Assembly (NCBI GenBank): GCA_946403615.1
Contig: CAMJAO010000083.1
Location: 1 to 8,148, forward strand
Reading direction: 5' to 3'
Origin: an uncultured Prevotellaceae bacterium
Lineage (GTDB): Bacteria > Bacteroidota > Bacteroidia > Bacteroidales > Bacteroidaceae
Length of the DNA: 8,148 bases
Under the pieces are notes generated by a model, which worked only from the letters and a program-made list of their open reading frames with translations, did not search any database and was not told where the DNA came from. Made by a program: the position numbers and the translations under genes. Of this stretch, positions 1-5,705 are shown piece after piece; the stretch's first letter is position 1, and each line of letters opens with the position of its first letter.

Positions 1-832
1 GCAATTTCTTCTGTGTCTTGGTGTTGGCGAAGAGGTTGAGCGCCTGCACGCGGATGGGATTGACGGGATGGGAAGCGCGACTCACGCCCTTGTCTTTGAG
101 GAAATAGTCCAGGCGGCGACTGTTGTCGGCTATCAAAGCATCGATGCTCACATTCATTTTCGCCAAGTCCAGTCCCGATGCCATTTTGAAGAAAGCAGTC
201 ACACACACATCGAGATTTTCAGTGGCGATGTAACCATAGCGGTCGGCCACCAGTTCGGCTAATTGTTCGTGCAGACGGATTTTATATTGCAACGAGATGG
301 GTGTCTCGGCCTGGGGTGGAAACACAAAACGGATGAGACGCATCAGGGCTGTGTCTTTGTTGATGAGATGCCCCAGCTCGTGACCGATGACAAAGCGCAA
401 CTCATCTTCGGTCATCAGGTCAAATAAAGCCGAGTTGACGTTGACGATATGCGGCTCGTTCTCGTCTTCAGCGGCTACGGAGAAAGCATTGACAGAAGAG
501 TCGCCCGTAACGTAGAAATCCACTTTCTCATCGAATTGCAGTTTCTCTTTCACCTCATGGCACAAACGGTAGAAGTCGGGCAACAGTTCTTCCTGCACTT
601 TCAGGCTGTGCCCTTCCATGCTGCTGCGCCAATAGGTGTCGCTGCCCGAGGTCTTCGTCTTGCGCAATACCTCCTCGACCACCGACCCTTGCAGTGCCGT
701 GTATATCTGCTGTCCTATTTGCCGCTCTAAATCCAGGGTCGGACTCAGGTTATTTTTGGTTTTCACTGTCTTACGTTCTGCATCCGGTTTTTTCAGCCAG
801 TTAAGCAGTTGTGGTGTGTTCTTTTTGGCCAT
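1..832 (-). CDS. M48-family zinc metallopeptidase, C-terminus cut by window edge
   Basis: I read this directly from the minus strand. It opens with ATG at 832-830 and stays open for 277 codons to the window edge, so the C-terminus is missing. The zinc-protease signature HELGH is at residues 151-155. The third zinc ligand is expected at Glu193 in the motif ELVAD (193-197), the spacing and ExxxD pattern of M48 peptidases. Near the end, SHPVNPIRVQAL (about 254-265) matches the 'HP...RV' element that follows the active site in this family. I see no signal peptide or membrane segment in the first 277 residues, unlike HtpX, so a soluble cytoplasmic location is inferred. Residues 1-100 are polar and contain no domain I recognise. 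The gene lies 11 nt behind the small Cys/His-rich gene and is probably co-transcribed with it. The substrate is unknown. The family call is firm. Confidence 0.88.
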   Translation of the reverse strand, partial: MAKKNTPQLLNWLKKPDAERKTVKTKNNLSPTLDLERQIGQQIYTALQGSVVEEVLRKTKTSGSDTYWRSSMEGHSLKVQEELLPDFYRLCHEVKEKLQFDEKVDFYVTGDSSVNAFSVAAEDENEPHIVNVNSALFDLMTEDELRFVIGHELGHLINKDTALMRLIRFVFPPQAETPISLQYKIRLHEQLAELVADRYGYIATENLDVCVTAFFKMASGLDLAKMNVSIDALIADNSRRLDYFLKDKGVSRASHPVNPIRVQALNLFANTKTQKKL

Positions 833-843
833 ATCGGTAATTG

Positions 844-1113
844 TTAATGGTTTTTATGGTATCTTTTTTCGCAGGTCTTACAAAGAGTTCTTTGGGGACT
901 CTTTCCGTCATTTTTATTGAGTTCCTCCAAAGCGATTTTCTTCACATGCCCTTCCTCCCTGCATTTCTTCAGATGTTGGCAGTCAAGATACAGATGATAG
1001 GCGTAGGCCTTGCTGCCCGTACTGATATAGACATACGTCGTGGCAGGCGATTGCCACGATGCAAGCATCAGGTGCAACAAAGATAATAATATGATGCTTT
1101 TGATGTATCTCAT
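844..1113 (-). CDS. small exported Cys/His-rich protein, function unknown
   Basis: This encodes 89 residues from ATG at 1113-1111. Residues 1 to about 19 (MRYIKSIILLSLLHLMLASW) look like a signal peptide or membrane anchor. The mature part reads YVYIST-G, then YHLYLDCQHLKKC, a basic segment ending in IALEEL, then TLCKTCEKRYH. From memory this resembles a short metal-binding-like motif of the form 'YH...C..L...i.leeA....C..C', found alone or appended to nucleases and secreted proteins. Four Cys and several His could bind zinc, or form disulfides after export. A longer reading frame begins at a TTG at 1158, but it would swallow a likely -7 promoter element and place extra residues before the signal peptide, so I chose 1113. 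It is followed after 11 nt by the M48 peptidase, suggesting a shared transcript. I infer no function. Confidence 0.72.
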   Translation of the reverse strand: MRYIKSIILLSLLHLMLASWQSPATTYVYISTGSKAYAYHLYLDCQHLKKCREEGHVKKIALEELNKNDGKSPQRTLCKTCEKRYHKNH

Positions 1114-1146
1114 AAATGCCAATGAATATTTTTGTGTCTGACAGGG

Positions 1147-1154
1147 CAAAAATA
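1147..1154 (-). promoter_or_regulatory. possible -7 element for the small exported protein and peptidase
   Basis: On the minus strand this reads TATTTTTG, which fits the Bacteroidota -7 consensus TANNTTTG and lies 33 nt ahead of the ATG at 1113. No TTTG or TTG occurs 19-21 nt further upstream. The promoter is therefore weak, activator-dependent or false. Confidence 0.3.
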
Positions 1155-1163
1155 ACAATAAAA

Positions 1164-1188
1164 CATCAAAAAACCACCTCTTTTGATG
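1164..1188 (-). terminator. weak A/T-rich hairpin after the VanW gene
   Basis: CATCAAAA (1164-1171) and TTTTGATG (1181-1188) form an 8-bp stem with a 9-nt loop. On the minus strand the hairpin is followed by TTTTATTG. It could be a weak intrinsic terminator for the VanW transcript. Because it covers the place where the -33 box of the next gene would sit, it could also be an operator dyad. The stem has only two G/C pairs, so the call is tentative. Confidence 0.3.
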
Positions 1189-1251
1189 ATTATTTCTCTT
1201 GCTGTCCGCTAAAAAGTTCTTGATTCTCTGTGTAACGTATAAACTTATGCC

Positions 1252-2085
1252 TTACTTGATGCTCTCCTGAGGTATCAGTGCGTAGTCGAACATCACTTCG
1301 GAATGGTTGTTCCAATTGAGTTCTTTTTTGACCACTTCACCGGTCTCGCGATCAAGGGTCTCGCGGTAAATCTTCGATATGCGATAATATTTGCCATTGT
1401 CTTCCTGATGGAAATGGTGACCCTCCTCGGTGAGGCGATAGGTATGCGGAAACTCCTTGGTGGTGCGCAGTTCGGCATGCAGATCATCGCCGTCGCACCA
1501 TGTACACAGTTGTACGGGTTGGTCGGTATCGTTTCTGAAACGATAGTCGATGAAATTATAATTCACCGAAGTGCCGGCACTGTAAGGGGTGCGCACACCG
1601 CCCGGGTCGGGTGCCAAGGCGTCAGAGTGGTGATGTATCTCGGTGATGGTCATCGGACTGTGGAGTATCAGCAGGTTGATGGTGTTGGCCAAATTACATA
1701 ATCCACCGCCTACACCCGAAACAAGACGGCCGTTGATGATGACGCGTCCCTCGGCGAAGCCGTGCCGCTTTGAGGTCTTGCCCACCATCCGCCAAAACGA
1801 GAATGTCTCGCCGGGACGGATAATCAGTCCGTTCATCTTGCTGCATGCCAGACGGATGTTGTCGGCCTTGTTTTCTTGCAAACGCAAATCGATACCAGGA
1901 CCGCGTTTGATCATGTTGTTGCCGTGGCTGAATACTACCACGGGTAATTTTTCCTCTTGCTTTTCCTTGGCATACCGCTCTTTGCCCAAGAAATTTTTGA
2001 TATGCCGCTTGATAATCTCTTTTTGCAAAGAGATGGCGTAGGTCGTAGGACTGATCTCGCAAAACAGTTTCTTTTTCTTTTCCAT
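1252..2085 (-). CDS. VanW-family protein
   Basis: This encodes 277 residues. The VanW-type domain covers roughly residues 75-195. Its recognisable parts are RPGETFSFW (90-98), the glycine-rich GRLVSGVGGGLCNLANTI (about 119-136), the HHHSDALAPDPGG segment (151-163) and NYNFIDYRFRN (175-185). VanW was named from an accessory gene of some vancomycin-resistance clusters, but its biochemical role is unknown. Nothing here suggests a resistance cluster: no VanR/S, ligase or dipeptidase gene is present. The N-terminal 70 residues are basic and lack a signal peptide, so the protein appears cytoplasmic, whereas many Gram-positive relatives are membrane-anchored. A gap of 104 nt separates it from the upstream phosphatase gene. 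I found no promoter in that gap, only an 11-nt dyad (GGAATTATTCC at 2165-2175), so read-through from upstream is likely. The family call is firm; the function is not known. Confidence 0.88.
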   Translation of the reverse strand: MEKKKKLFCEISPTTYAISLQKEIIKRHIKNFLGKERYAKEKQEEKLPVVVFSHGNNMIKRGPGIDLRLQENKADNIRLACSKMNGLIIRPGETFSFWRMVGKTSKRHGFAEGRVIINGRLVSGVGGGLCNLANTINLLILHSPMTITEIHHHSDALAPDPGGVRTPYSAGTSVNYNFIDYRFRNDTDQPVQLCTWCDGDDLHAELRTTKEFPHTYRLTEEGHHFHQEDNGKYYRISKIYRETLDRETGEVVKKELNWNNHSEVMFDYALIPQESIK

Positions 2086-2189
2086 TTGGTCGTATTGAAA
2101 TGATGGAGGTAGTCGATAGATGATTGTCTATTTGTGAAGATATGTGCCTGATAATCAGTTGGATGGAATTATTCCGTTCTTTGTGTTCG

Positions 2190-2702
2190 TTACTTTCCCC
2201 ATGTTCCTCGTCCCTTGCCTTTTAACAGCAACAATATCTTCTCTATATATCGGGTATATCCCTTCCATTCTTTTTTATAATAGCCGATGTATTTGACCAA
2301 GATGCTGGCGATACCGGCACGGTTGGCACCGTAGATGTCTGTAAAGAGTTGGTCGCCCACCACGATTGTCTCTTCTCGCGTTACACCAAGCATCTCCACT
2401 GCTTTCAGGTAGCATGCGGGGTCAGGTTTGCCCGCCTCTTCCAGATAAGTGGTGTGGATGTTTTGATTGAACCGCTCTATCCGCTTCTTGTTGTTGTTTG
2501 ACAACAGCAGTGTTTTCAGACCGATGCTGTGTATGTGTCGGAACAGTTCGTCCACTTCTTCTGTTGAGTCGGCGCCATGAGCCACCAGCGTGTTGTCGAT
2601 ATCAAACAAGATGGCACGGCAACCTCTGCGGTACAATTCTGCGTAATCGATGGAGAACACGTCCTCCGCATATTCACTCGGATAATACTTCTTGAGAAAC
2701 AT
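2190..2702 (-). CDS. YqeG-type HAD-IIIA phosphatase
   Basis: This encodes 170 residues with all four HAD motifs. Motif I is FDIDNTL, with nucleophile Asp34 and acid/base Asp36. Motif II is LLLSNNN, with Ser68. Motif III is Lys92 in EAGKPDP. Motif IV is VVGDQLFTDI, with Asp117 and Asp122 binding Mg2+. There is no large cap insertion, and the length fits the YqeG branch of HAD subfamily IIIA. The yeast mitochondrial phosphatidylglycerophosphate phosphatase Gep4 belongs to the same wider family, so phospholipid head-group dephosphorylation is a possible role, but this is inference. The C-terminus from about residue 140 is strongly basic (KKEWKGY, LLKGKGRG), which could help the protein associate with membranes. 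It starts 79 nt after the barrel gene and has no visible promoter of its own. Confidence 0.88.
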   Translation of the reverse strand: MFLKKYYPSEYAEDVFSIDYAELYRRGCRAILFDIDNTLVAHGADSTEEVDELFRHIHSIGLKTLLLSNNNKKRIERFNQNIHTTYLEEAGKPDPACYLKAVEMLGVTREETIVVGDQLFTDIYGANRAGIASILVKYIGYYKKEWKGYTRYIEKILLLLKGKGRGTWGK

Positions 2703-2754
2703 CTAGCTTCTGCCTATTTGCTGGTAATAAATTGAGTTAAGAGACAGTAATTAC

Positions 2755-2799
2755 TTAACTTCCTTAACTTCTCTAACTTCTTTAACTTCTTTGACTTCT
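2755..2799 (-). repeat. five tandem 9-bp units across a stop codon
   Basis: The five consecutive 9-bp units on the plus strand are TTAACTTCC, TTAACTTCT, CTAACTTCT, TTAACTTCT and TTGACTTCT. The stop codon of the barrel gene (2782-2784) is the TTA of the fourth unit, so the repeat covers the last five codons and the 3' flank. Because 9 is a multiple of three, units 1-4 each carry an in-frame stop on the minus strand. Only the innermost unit (CAA instead of TAA) is read through as Arg-Ser-Gln. Confidence 0.9.
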
Positions 2800-3477
2800 T
2801 CTCGTGTCAATATACTCGCACACCCGGTCGATTTGCCCGGCAAATGTATCGCCGAACTTCTTCTCGAAAAATGCGCTGCCGATGGTGAATGCCCAAGGCG
2901 AGGTCTGACACACCTCATCCAGTCGCTCTGTACGGTCTATGCTGCCAGCAATGCATACTGGGGCGGGCACTTCTTTCAAAAACTTGCGGATGAGCGCGTT
3001 GGAGTCGCCGGTATAGCGGTAGGCCAACAAGTCGATGCCGTAAACTCCTTTGCGCAGATACTCCTGCGCCTCGGTTATTATCCCTTCGATGGTTCCGCCA
3101 AGCACTGAAGGCCGATCCTTGACATCGCCCACAAAGGGCATGTATCGAAGATGGTGGGCATGACAATAGTCATTGATACTGTCGGAAAACTTCGTACCCA
3201 TCAGCACGTCGCAACCGCATTCCACTGCCATCTGTGCCCCGGCCATTCCCTCTGCCTCGCTATATGCCACCACTTCCAGGAAGGTGGTCTTGCCGCAAGC
3301 CTTCATCTTGGCATATAGGCTCTTCATGGCTGGCAACGGGAGCGGATGCTCCTTAAATCCCCAACATTCGGCTGCGGTGTCTTTGCATGCCTCAAATATC
3401 TCGTCGGCATCCGCTACCGTCTGGTCATGATGGGTCAGCATGACTATTAGTCGTGTTTTTTCTGAATTATCTTTCAT
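2782..3477 (-). CDS. TIM-barrel protein, substrate unknown
   Basis: This encodes 231 residues. The order of short hydrophobic strands and helices fits a (beta/alpha)8 barrel: LIVMLTH (10-16), CWGFKE (38-43), TTFLEVVA (64-71), DVLMGT (90-95), RYMPFVG (111-117), GIDLLAYRY (147-155), PVCIAGSI (173-180) and FTIGSAFF (197-204). The last two strands end in small Gly/Ser turns (AGSI and IGSAFF). These resemble the phosphate-binding site of ribulose-phosphate-binding barrels such as TrpF, HisA and NanE. Candidate functional residues are Lys42, Glu68, Lys96 and Asp149, but I cannot assign a reaction. It is the first gene of the minus-strand group, with a well-formed promoter 42 nt upstream, and is followed by the HAD phosphatase. 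Together they could handle a small phosphorylated metabolite, which is inference only. The last five residues are encoded by a tandem repeat. Confidence 0.78.
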   Translation of the reverse strand: MKDNSEKTRLIVMLTHHDQTVADADEIFEACKDTAAECWGFKEHPLPLPAMKSLYAKMKACGKTTFLEVVAYSEAEGMAGAQMAVECGCDVLMGTKFSDSINDYCHAHHLRYMPFVGDVKDRPSVLGGTIEGIITEAQEYLRKGVYGIDLLAYRYTGDSNALIRKFLKEVPAPVCIAGSIDRTERLDEVCQTSPWAFTIGSAFFEKKFGDTFAGQIDRVCEYIDTRRSQRS

Positions 3478-3518
3478 ACCGTCATTGTCAATATTGTAGC
3501 ACTATGGCGTTCAGGTTG

Positions 3519-3549
3519 CAAAGGTAATGAAAAACGAAAGCAGAACAAA
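3519..3549 (-). promoter_or_regulatory. Bacteroidota-type promoter for the leftward genes
   Basis: On the minus strand, TTTG (3549-3546) is followed after 19 nt by TACCTTTG (3526-3519). This is an exact fit to TTTG-N19-21-TANNTTTG. It lies about 42 nt ahead of the barrel gene ATG at 3477. Confidence 0.75.
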
Positions 3550-3577
3550 AAAAGTTTATTTTTTTCTATTGATATTG

Positions 3578-3607
3578 TTGGAACAATCGAAAAAAACGCT
3601 ATATTTG
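3578..3607 (+). promoter_or_regulatory. Bacteroidota-type promoter of the cytochrome bd operon
   Basis: TTG (3578-3580) is followed after 19 nt by TATATTTG (3600-3607), matching TANNTTTG. Transcription would begin near 3613-3616, giving a leader of about 25-28 nt before the ATG at 3641. Its upstream end is 29 bp from the upstream end of the leftward promoter, so a regulator bound between them could affect both. I see no clear Fnr-type palindrome there. Confidence 0.72.
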
Positions 3608-3640
3608 CAAAGGTATAAAGTAATCTATCTGCCACACGAC

Positions 3641-3856
3641 ATGAAAAAACAGGGTTTTTGGCGAAGGTTTTTTGACCTCTATTACGACGGGTTCCGCCAC
3701 ATGACCCTCGGAAAAACATTATGGACAGTGATTCTCATCAAACTGTTCATCATCTTTTTTGTACTCAAATTGTTCTTCTTCCCCAATCACATCAAGGAAA
3801 ATGCCGAAAAAGGCCAAGAGGCTGAATATGTATGGCAGAAGATGAGCGAGAAGTAA
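3641..3856 (+). CDS. DUF4492 small membrane protein, first gene of cyd operon
   Basis: This encodes 71 residues. Residues 1-25 are basic and aromatic (KKQGFWRRFFDLYYDGFRHM), residues about 26-47 form one strongly hydrophobic helix (LWTVILIKLFIIFFVLKLFF), and the remainder is charged (PNHIKENAEKGQEAEYVWQKMSEK). This matches DUF4492, a family I know from Bacteroidota, where it commonly precedes cydA. I chose the start at 3641 because an in-frame ATG at 3527 would place both promoter boxes inside the coding region. The likely topology is N-terminus inside with a short C-terminal tail outside. Position and size suggest an accessory subunit or assembly factor of cytochrome bd, similar in role to CydX, CydS or CydH in other bacteria. 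I see no sequence similarity to those proteins, so this is inference. It is 133 nt ahead of cydA. Confidence 0.85.
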   Translation: MKKQGFWRRFFDLYYDGFRHMTLGKTLWTVILIKLFIIFFVLKLFFFPNHIKENAEKGQEAEYVWQKMSEK

Positions 3857-3861
3857 AGATA

Positions 3862-3891
3862 CCTCCCGACCCTTATCCCAAAGGCGAGGGA
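3862..3891 (-). repeat. decayed inverted copy of the G/C-rich intergenic repeat
   Basis: CCTCCCGACCC ... CCCAAAGGCGAGGGA reads on the minus strand as TCCCTCGCC-TTTGGG ... GGGTCGGGAGG. This follows the same plan (CCCTCCCC, loop, GGGGAGGGT-GGGGAGG) as the copies ahead of cydA and cydB, but with several changes. It lies 6 nt after the DUF4492 stop codon. Confidence 0.5.
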
Positions 3892-3926
3892 CGTAATGGC
3901 TCGACTATTAGCAAACTGTATTCATT

Positions 3927-3956
3927 CTCCTCCTCGGGGGAGTTAGAGGGGGGCTC
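3927..3956 (+). repeat. G/C-rich hairpin repeat ahead of cydA
   Basis: CTCCTC (3927-3932) pairs with GGGGAG (3937-3942) around a CTCG loop, followed by a purine-rich run AGAGGGGGG. After the element comes TTAATTCAACAAT (3960-3972) and, 17 nt later, the cydA ATG. The same order recurs ahead of cydB. No T-tract follows, so it is not a classical terminator. It could be a mobile intergenic repeat, an mRNA-stability element, or a partial attenuator setting subunit ratio. Confidence 0.65.
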
Positions 3957-3989
3957 CACTTAATTCAACAATCATCAAACCTAAATAGT

Positions 3990-5585
3990 ATGCTACATCA
4001 TCTGTTTTTAGACATCGACACCGGGATGATAGACTGGTCGAGAGCGCAATTCGCACTGACTGCTATCTATCACTGGCTATTCGTGCCGCTCACGCTCGGA
4101 CTGGCGGTCGTCATGGGCATCATGGAGACACGCTATTACCGCACGAAAGACGTGTTTTGGAAAGATGCTGCCAAATTCTGGCAGAAACTCTTTGGTATCA
4201 ACTTCGCCATGGGTGTGGCCACGGGCATCATCCTGGAATTTGAGTTCGGCACAAACTGGAGCAATTACTCATGGTTTGTGGGCGACATTTTTGGTGCACC
4301 GCTGGCCATAGAGGGCATTTTGGCGTTCTTTATGGAATCGACATTCGTCGCTGTCATGTTCTTCGGATGGAACAAGGTTTCACGCGGTTTCCACCTCGCG
4401 GCCACATGGCTCACCGGACTGGGGGCTACCATCTCGGCATGGTGGATTCTCGTGGCCAACTCATGGATGCAATTCCCCGTGGGTTGCGAGTTCAATCCTG
4501 ACACCATGCGCAACGAGATGACTTCTTTCTTTGAAGTGGCTTTTTCTCCTTTCGCTGTTAATAAGTTCTGCCACACCGTCTCCTCTTCGTGGATTGTAGG
4601 TGCGGTGTTTGTCGTGGCGGTCAGTTGCTGGTATCTGCTGAAAAAACGAGAGAAAAAACTGGCGGTAGAGAGTATCAAAATCGGTGCCGCAGTAGGATTG
4701 GCCGCTTCTTTGCTGGCTTTCATCACAGGCGACCACTCTGCCTATCAGGTGGCTCAAAAACAACCGATGAAACTGGCTGTCATGGAGGCTCTCTATGATG
4801 GCGGCACTGACCAGGGACTCACTATCATGGCGTTGGTCAACCCCTTCAAACAACCCGATTACGCCTCAGGTGAAGAACCTCCTATGAAGATTGCCGTGCC
4901 CAATGTCCTGTCGTTCTTGGCTACACACGATTTCCACGGTTTTGTGCCCGGCATCAACGACATCATCAAAGGTTACACATTGCCAGATGGAACGGTTGAA
5001 CCCTCGCTCGAAGAGAAAATCATGCGAGGGCAACAGGCCATTACCGCCTTGGCGCAATACCGTAAAATCAAACAGGAGGCCAAAGGTGCTCCCACGCCTG
5101 CACAGCAAGTGGCACTCGACGGATGTAAAGCATCTATCGACGCGAATATGCAATATTTCGGATATGGATATATCAAGGATGCCGACCAGATTGTGCCTTC
5201 TGTGCCTGTCTGTTTCTACGCTTTCCGTATCATGGTCGGGCTGGGCTCGGTCTTCATCCTCTTCTTCCTCGTGGTGCTGTTCATTGTTTATCGCAAGGAC
5301 ATCACGCCTAAGAGATGGTTGCAGCGCATCGCATTGCTGCTCTTGCCGTGCGCATATATCGCCTCGGAAGCGGGATGGCTCGTCGCGGAATTCGGCCGCC
5401 AACCCTGGACCATTCAGGATATGATGCCCACATGGGTAGCAGTCAGTGATTTGCAGTCAGGCTCGGTCATGCTAACCTTCTTTATCTTCTTGGCACTGTT
5501 TACCACCATGCTCGCCGTGGAAGTCAGCATTCTCTGCAAGCAAATCAAGAAAGGTCCCAAATACTCTGAACCCGTAAGTGAATAA
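3990..5585 (+). CDS. cydA: cytochrome bd quinol oxidase subunit I
   Basis: This is the catalytic heme-binding subunit of cytochrome bd, a membrane complex that oxidises quinol and reduces O2 to water with high affinity. It has 531 residues. Conserved residues are visible: His28 in AIYHWLFVPLTLG (E. coli His19), Glu107 and Glu115 in APLAIEGILAFFMES (E. coli Glu99 and Glu107), His194 in KFCHTV (E. coli His186), Lys260 and Glu265 in KLAVME of the Q-loop (E. coli Lys252 and Glu257), Met414 in FRIMVG (E. coli Met393) and GRQPW at 468-472. About 150 residues separate KLAVME from FRIMVG, so the Q-loop is of the long type. The chosen ATG gives 9 extra residues before the first His compared with E. 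coli. Met13 (4026) is an alternative start, but residues 1-12 are plausible and I kept the first. It is the second gene of the operon, 120 nt ahead of cydB. Confidence 0.97.
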   Translation: MLHHLFLDIDTGMIDWSRAQFALTAIYHWLFVPLTLGLAVVMGIMETRYYRTKDVFWKDAAKFWQKLFGINFAMGVATGIILEFEFGTNWSNYSWFVGDIFGAPLAIEGILAFFMESTFVAVMFFGWNKVSRGFHLAATWLTGLGATISAWWILVANSWMQFPVGCEFNPDTMRNEMTSFFEVAFSPFAVNKFCHTVSSSWIVGAVFVVAVSCWYLLKKREKKLAVESIKIGAAVGLAASLLAFITGDHSAYQVAQKQPMKLAVMEALYDGGTDQGLTIMALVNPFKQPDYASGEEPPMKIAVPNVLSFLATHDFHGFVPGINDIIKGYTLPDGTVEPSLEEKIMRGQQAITALAQYRKIKQEAKGAPTPAQQVALDGCKASIDANMQYFGYGYIKDADQIVPSVPVCFYAFRIMVGLGSVFILFFLVVLFIVYRKDITPKRWLQRIALLLLPCAYIASEAGWLVAEFGRQPWTIQDMMPTWVAVSDLQSGSVMLTFFIFLALFTTMLAVEVSILCKQIKKGPKYSEPVSE

Positions 5586-5652
5586 TTCACAATTGACATC
5601 TTATCCCTGTTATTCAACAAAAAGTCATAATTCATAATTTTCCCGCATACTT

Positions 5653-5686
5653 CTCCCTCCCCTCGGGGAGGGTTGGGGAGGGGGCT
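5653..5686 (+). repeat. G/C-rich hairpin repeat ahead of cydB
   Basis: CCCTCCC (5655-5661) pairs with GGGAGGG (5666-5672) around a CTCG loop, giving a 7-bp G/C stem, followed by TTGGGGAGGGGGC. TTTAATTCAACATT follows, and the cydB ATG is 19 nt past the element. It shares its plan and the TTAATTCAACA flank with the copy ahead of cydA. The preceding stretch (about 5583-5640) is A/T-rich and contains loose copies of 'ATTCACAATT' and 'CATAATTCATAATTT', simple repeats typical of Bacteroidales spacers. Confidence 0.75.
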
Positions 5687-5705
5687 TTAATTCAACATTC
5701 AAATT

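Noticed and set aside
68..1086. Several plus-strand frames (68-262, 449-730, 636-920, 841-1086)
   Set aside because: They are antisense to the M48 peptidase and the small exported protein, both of which have recognisable motifs.
1303..1701. 132-codon plus-strand frame opposite the VanW gene, with hydrophobic stretches
   Set aside because: It is fully antisense to a conserved gene, lacks a promoter, and its hydrophobic stretch is explained by the complement of the VanW codons.
1252..2085. Vancomycin-resistance locus
   Set aside because: Only a VanW-family gene is present. No ligase, dehydrogenase, dipeptidase or two-component genes occur, and the family name does not imply resistance.
2755..2799. 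Possible CRISPR array
   Set aside because: The units are 9 bp, directly adjacent and without spacers; no cas gene is present.
3527..3640. In-frame upstream extension of the DUF4492 protein from ATG 3527
   Set aside because: It would contain both promoter boxes (3578-3580 and 3600-3607), and the extra residues are low-complexity and unlike the family; ATG 3641 gives the expected length.
3857..3989. Intrinsic terminator between the DUF4492 gene and cydA
   Set aside because: The hairpin at 3927-3942 has no T-tract after it, and the gene order implies read-through into cydA.
3990..4028. Alternative cydA start at ATG 4026
   Set aside because: It would leave the first conserved His at residue 16, slightly shorter than in E. 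coli; the upstream ATG 3990 gives a plausible N-terminus. The alternative cannot be excluded.
4891..5424. 177-codon plus-strand frame inside cydA, and the 178-codon minus-strand frame at 4866-5402
   Set aside because: Both lie within the coding region of cydA, have compositions rich in Ser/Arg or Asp/His/Arg, and show no family motifs; they are by-products of codon use in cydA.
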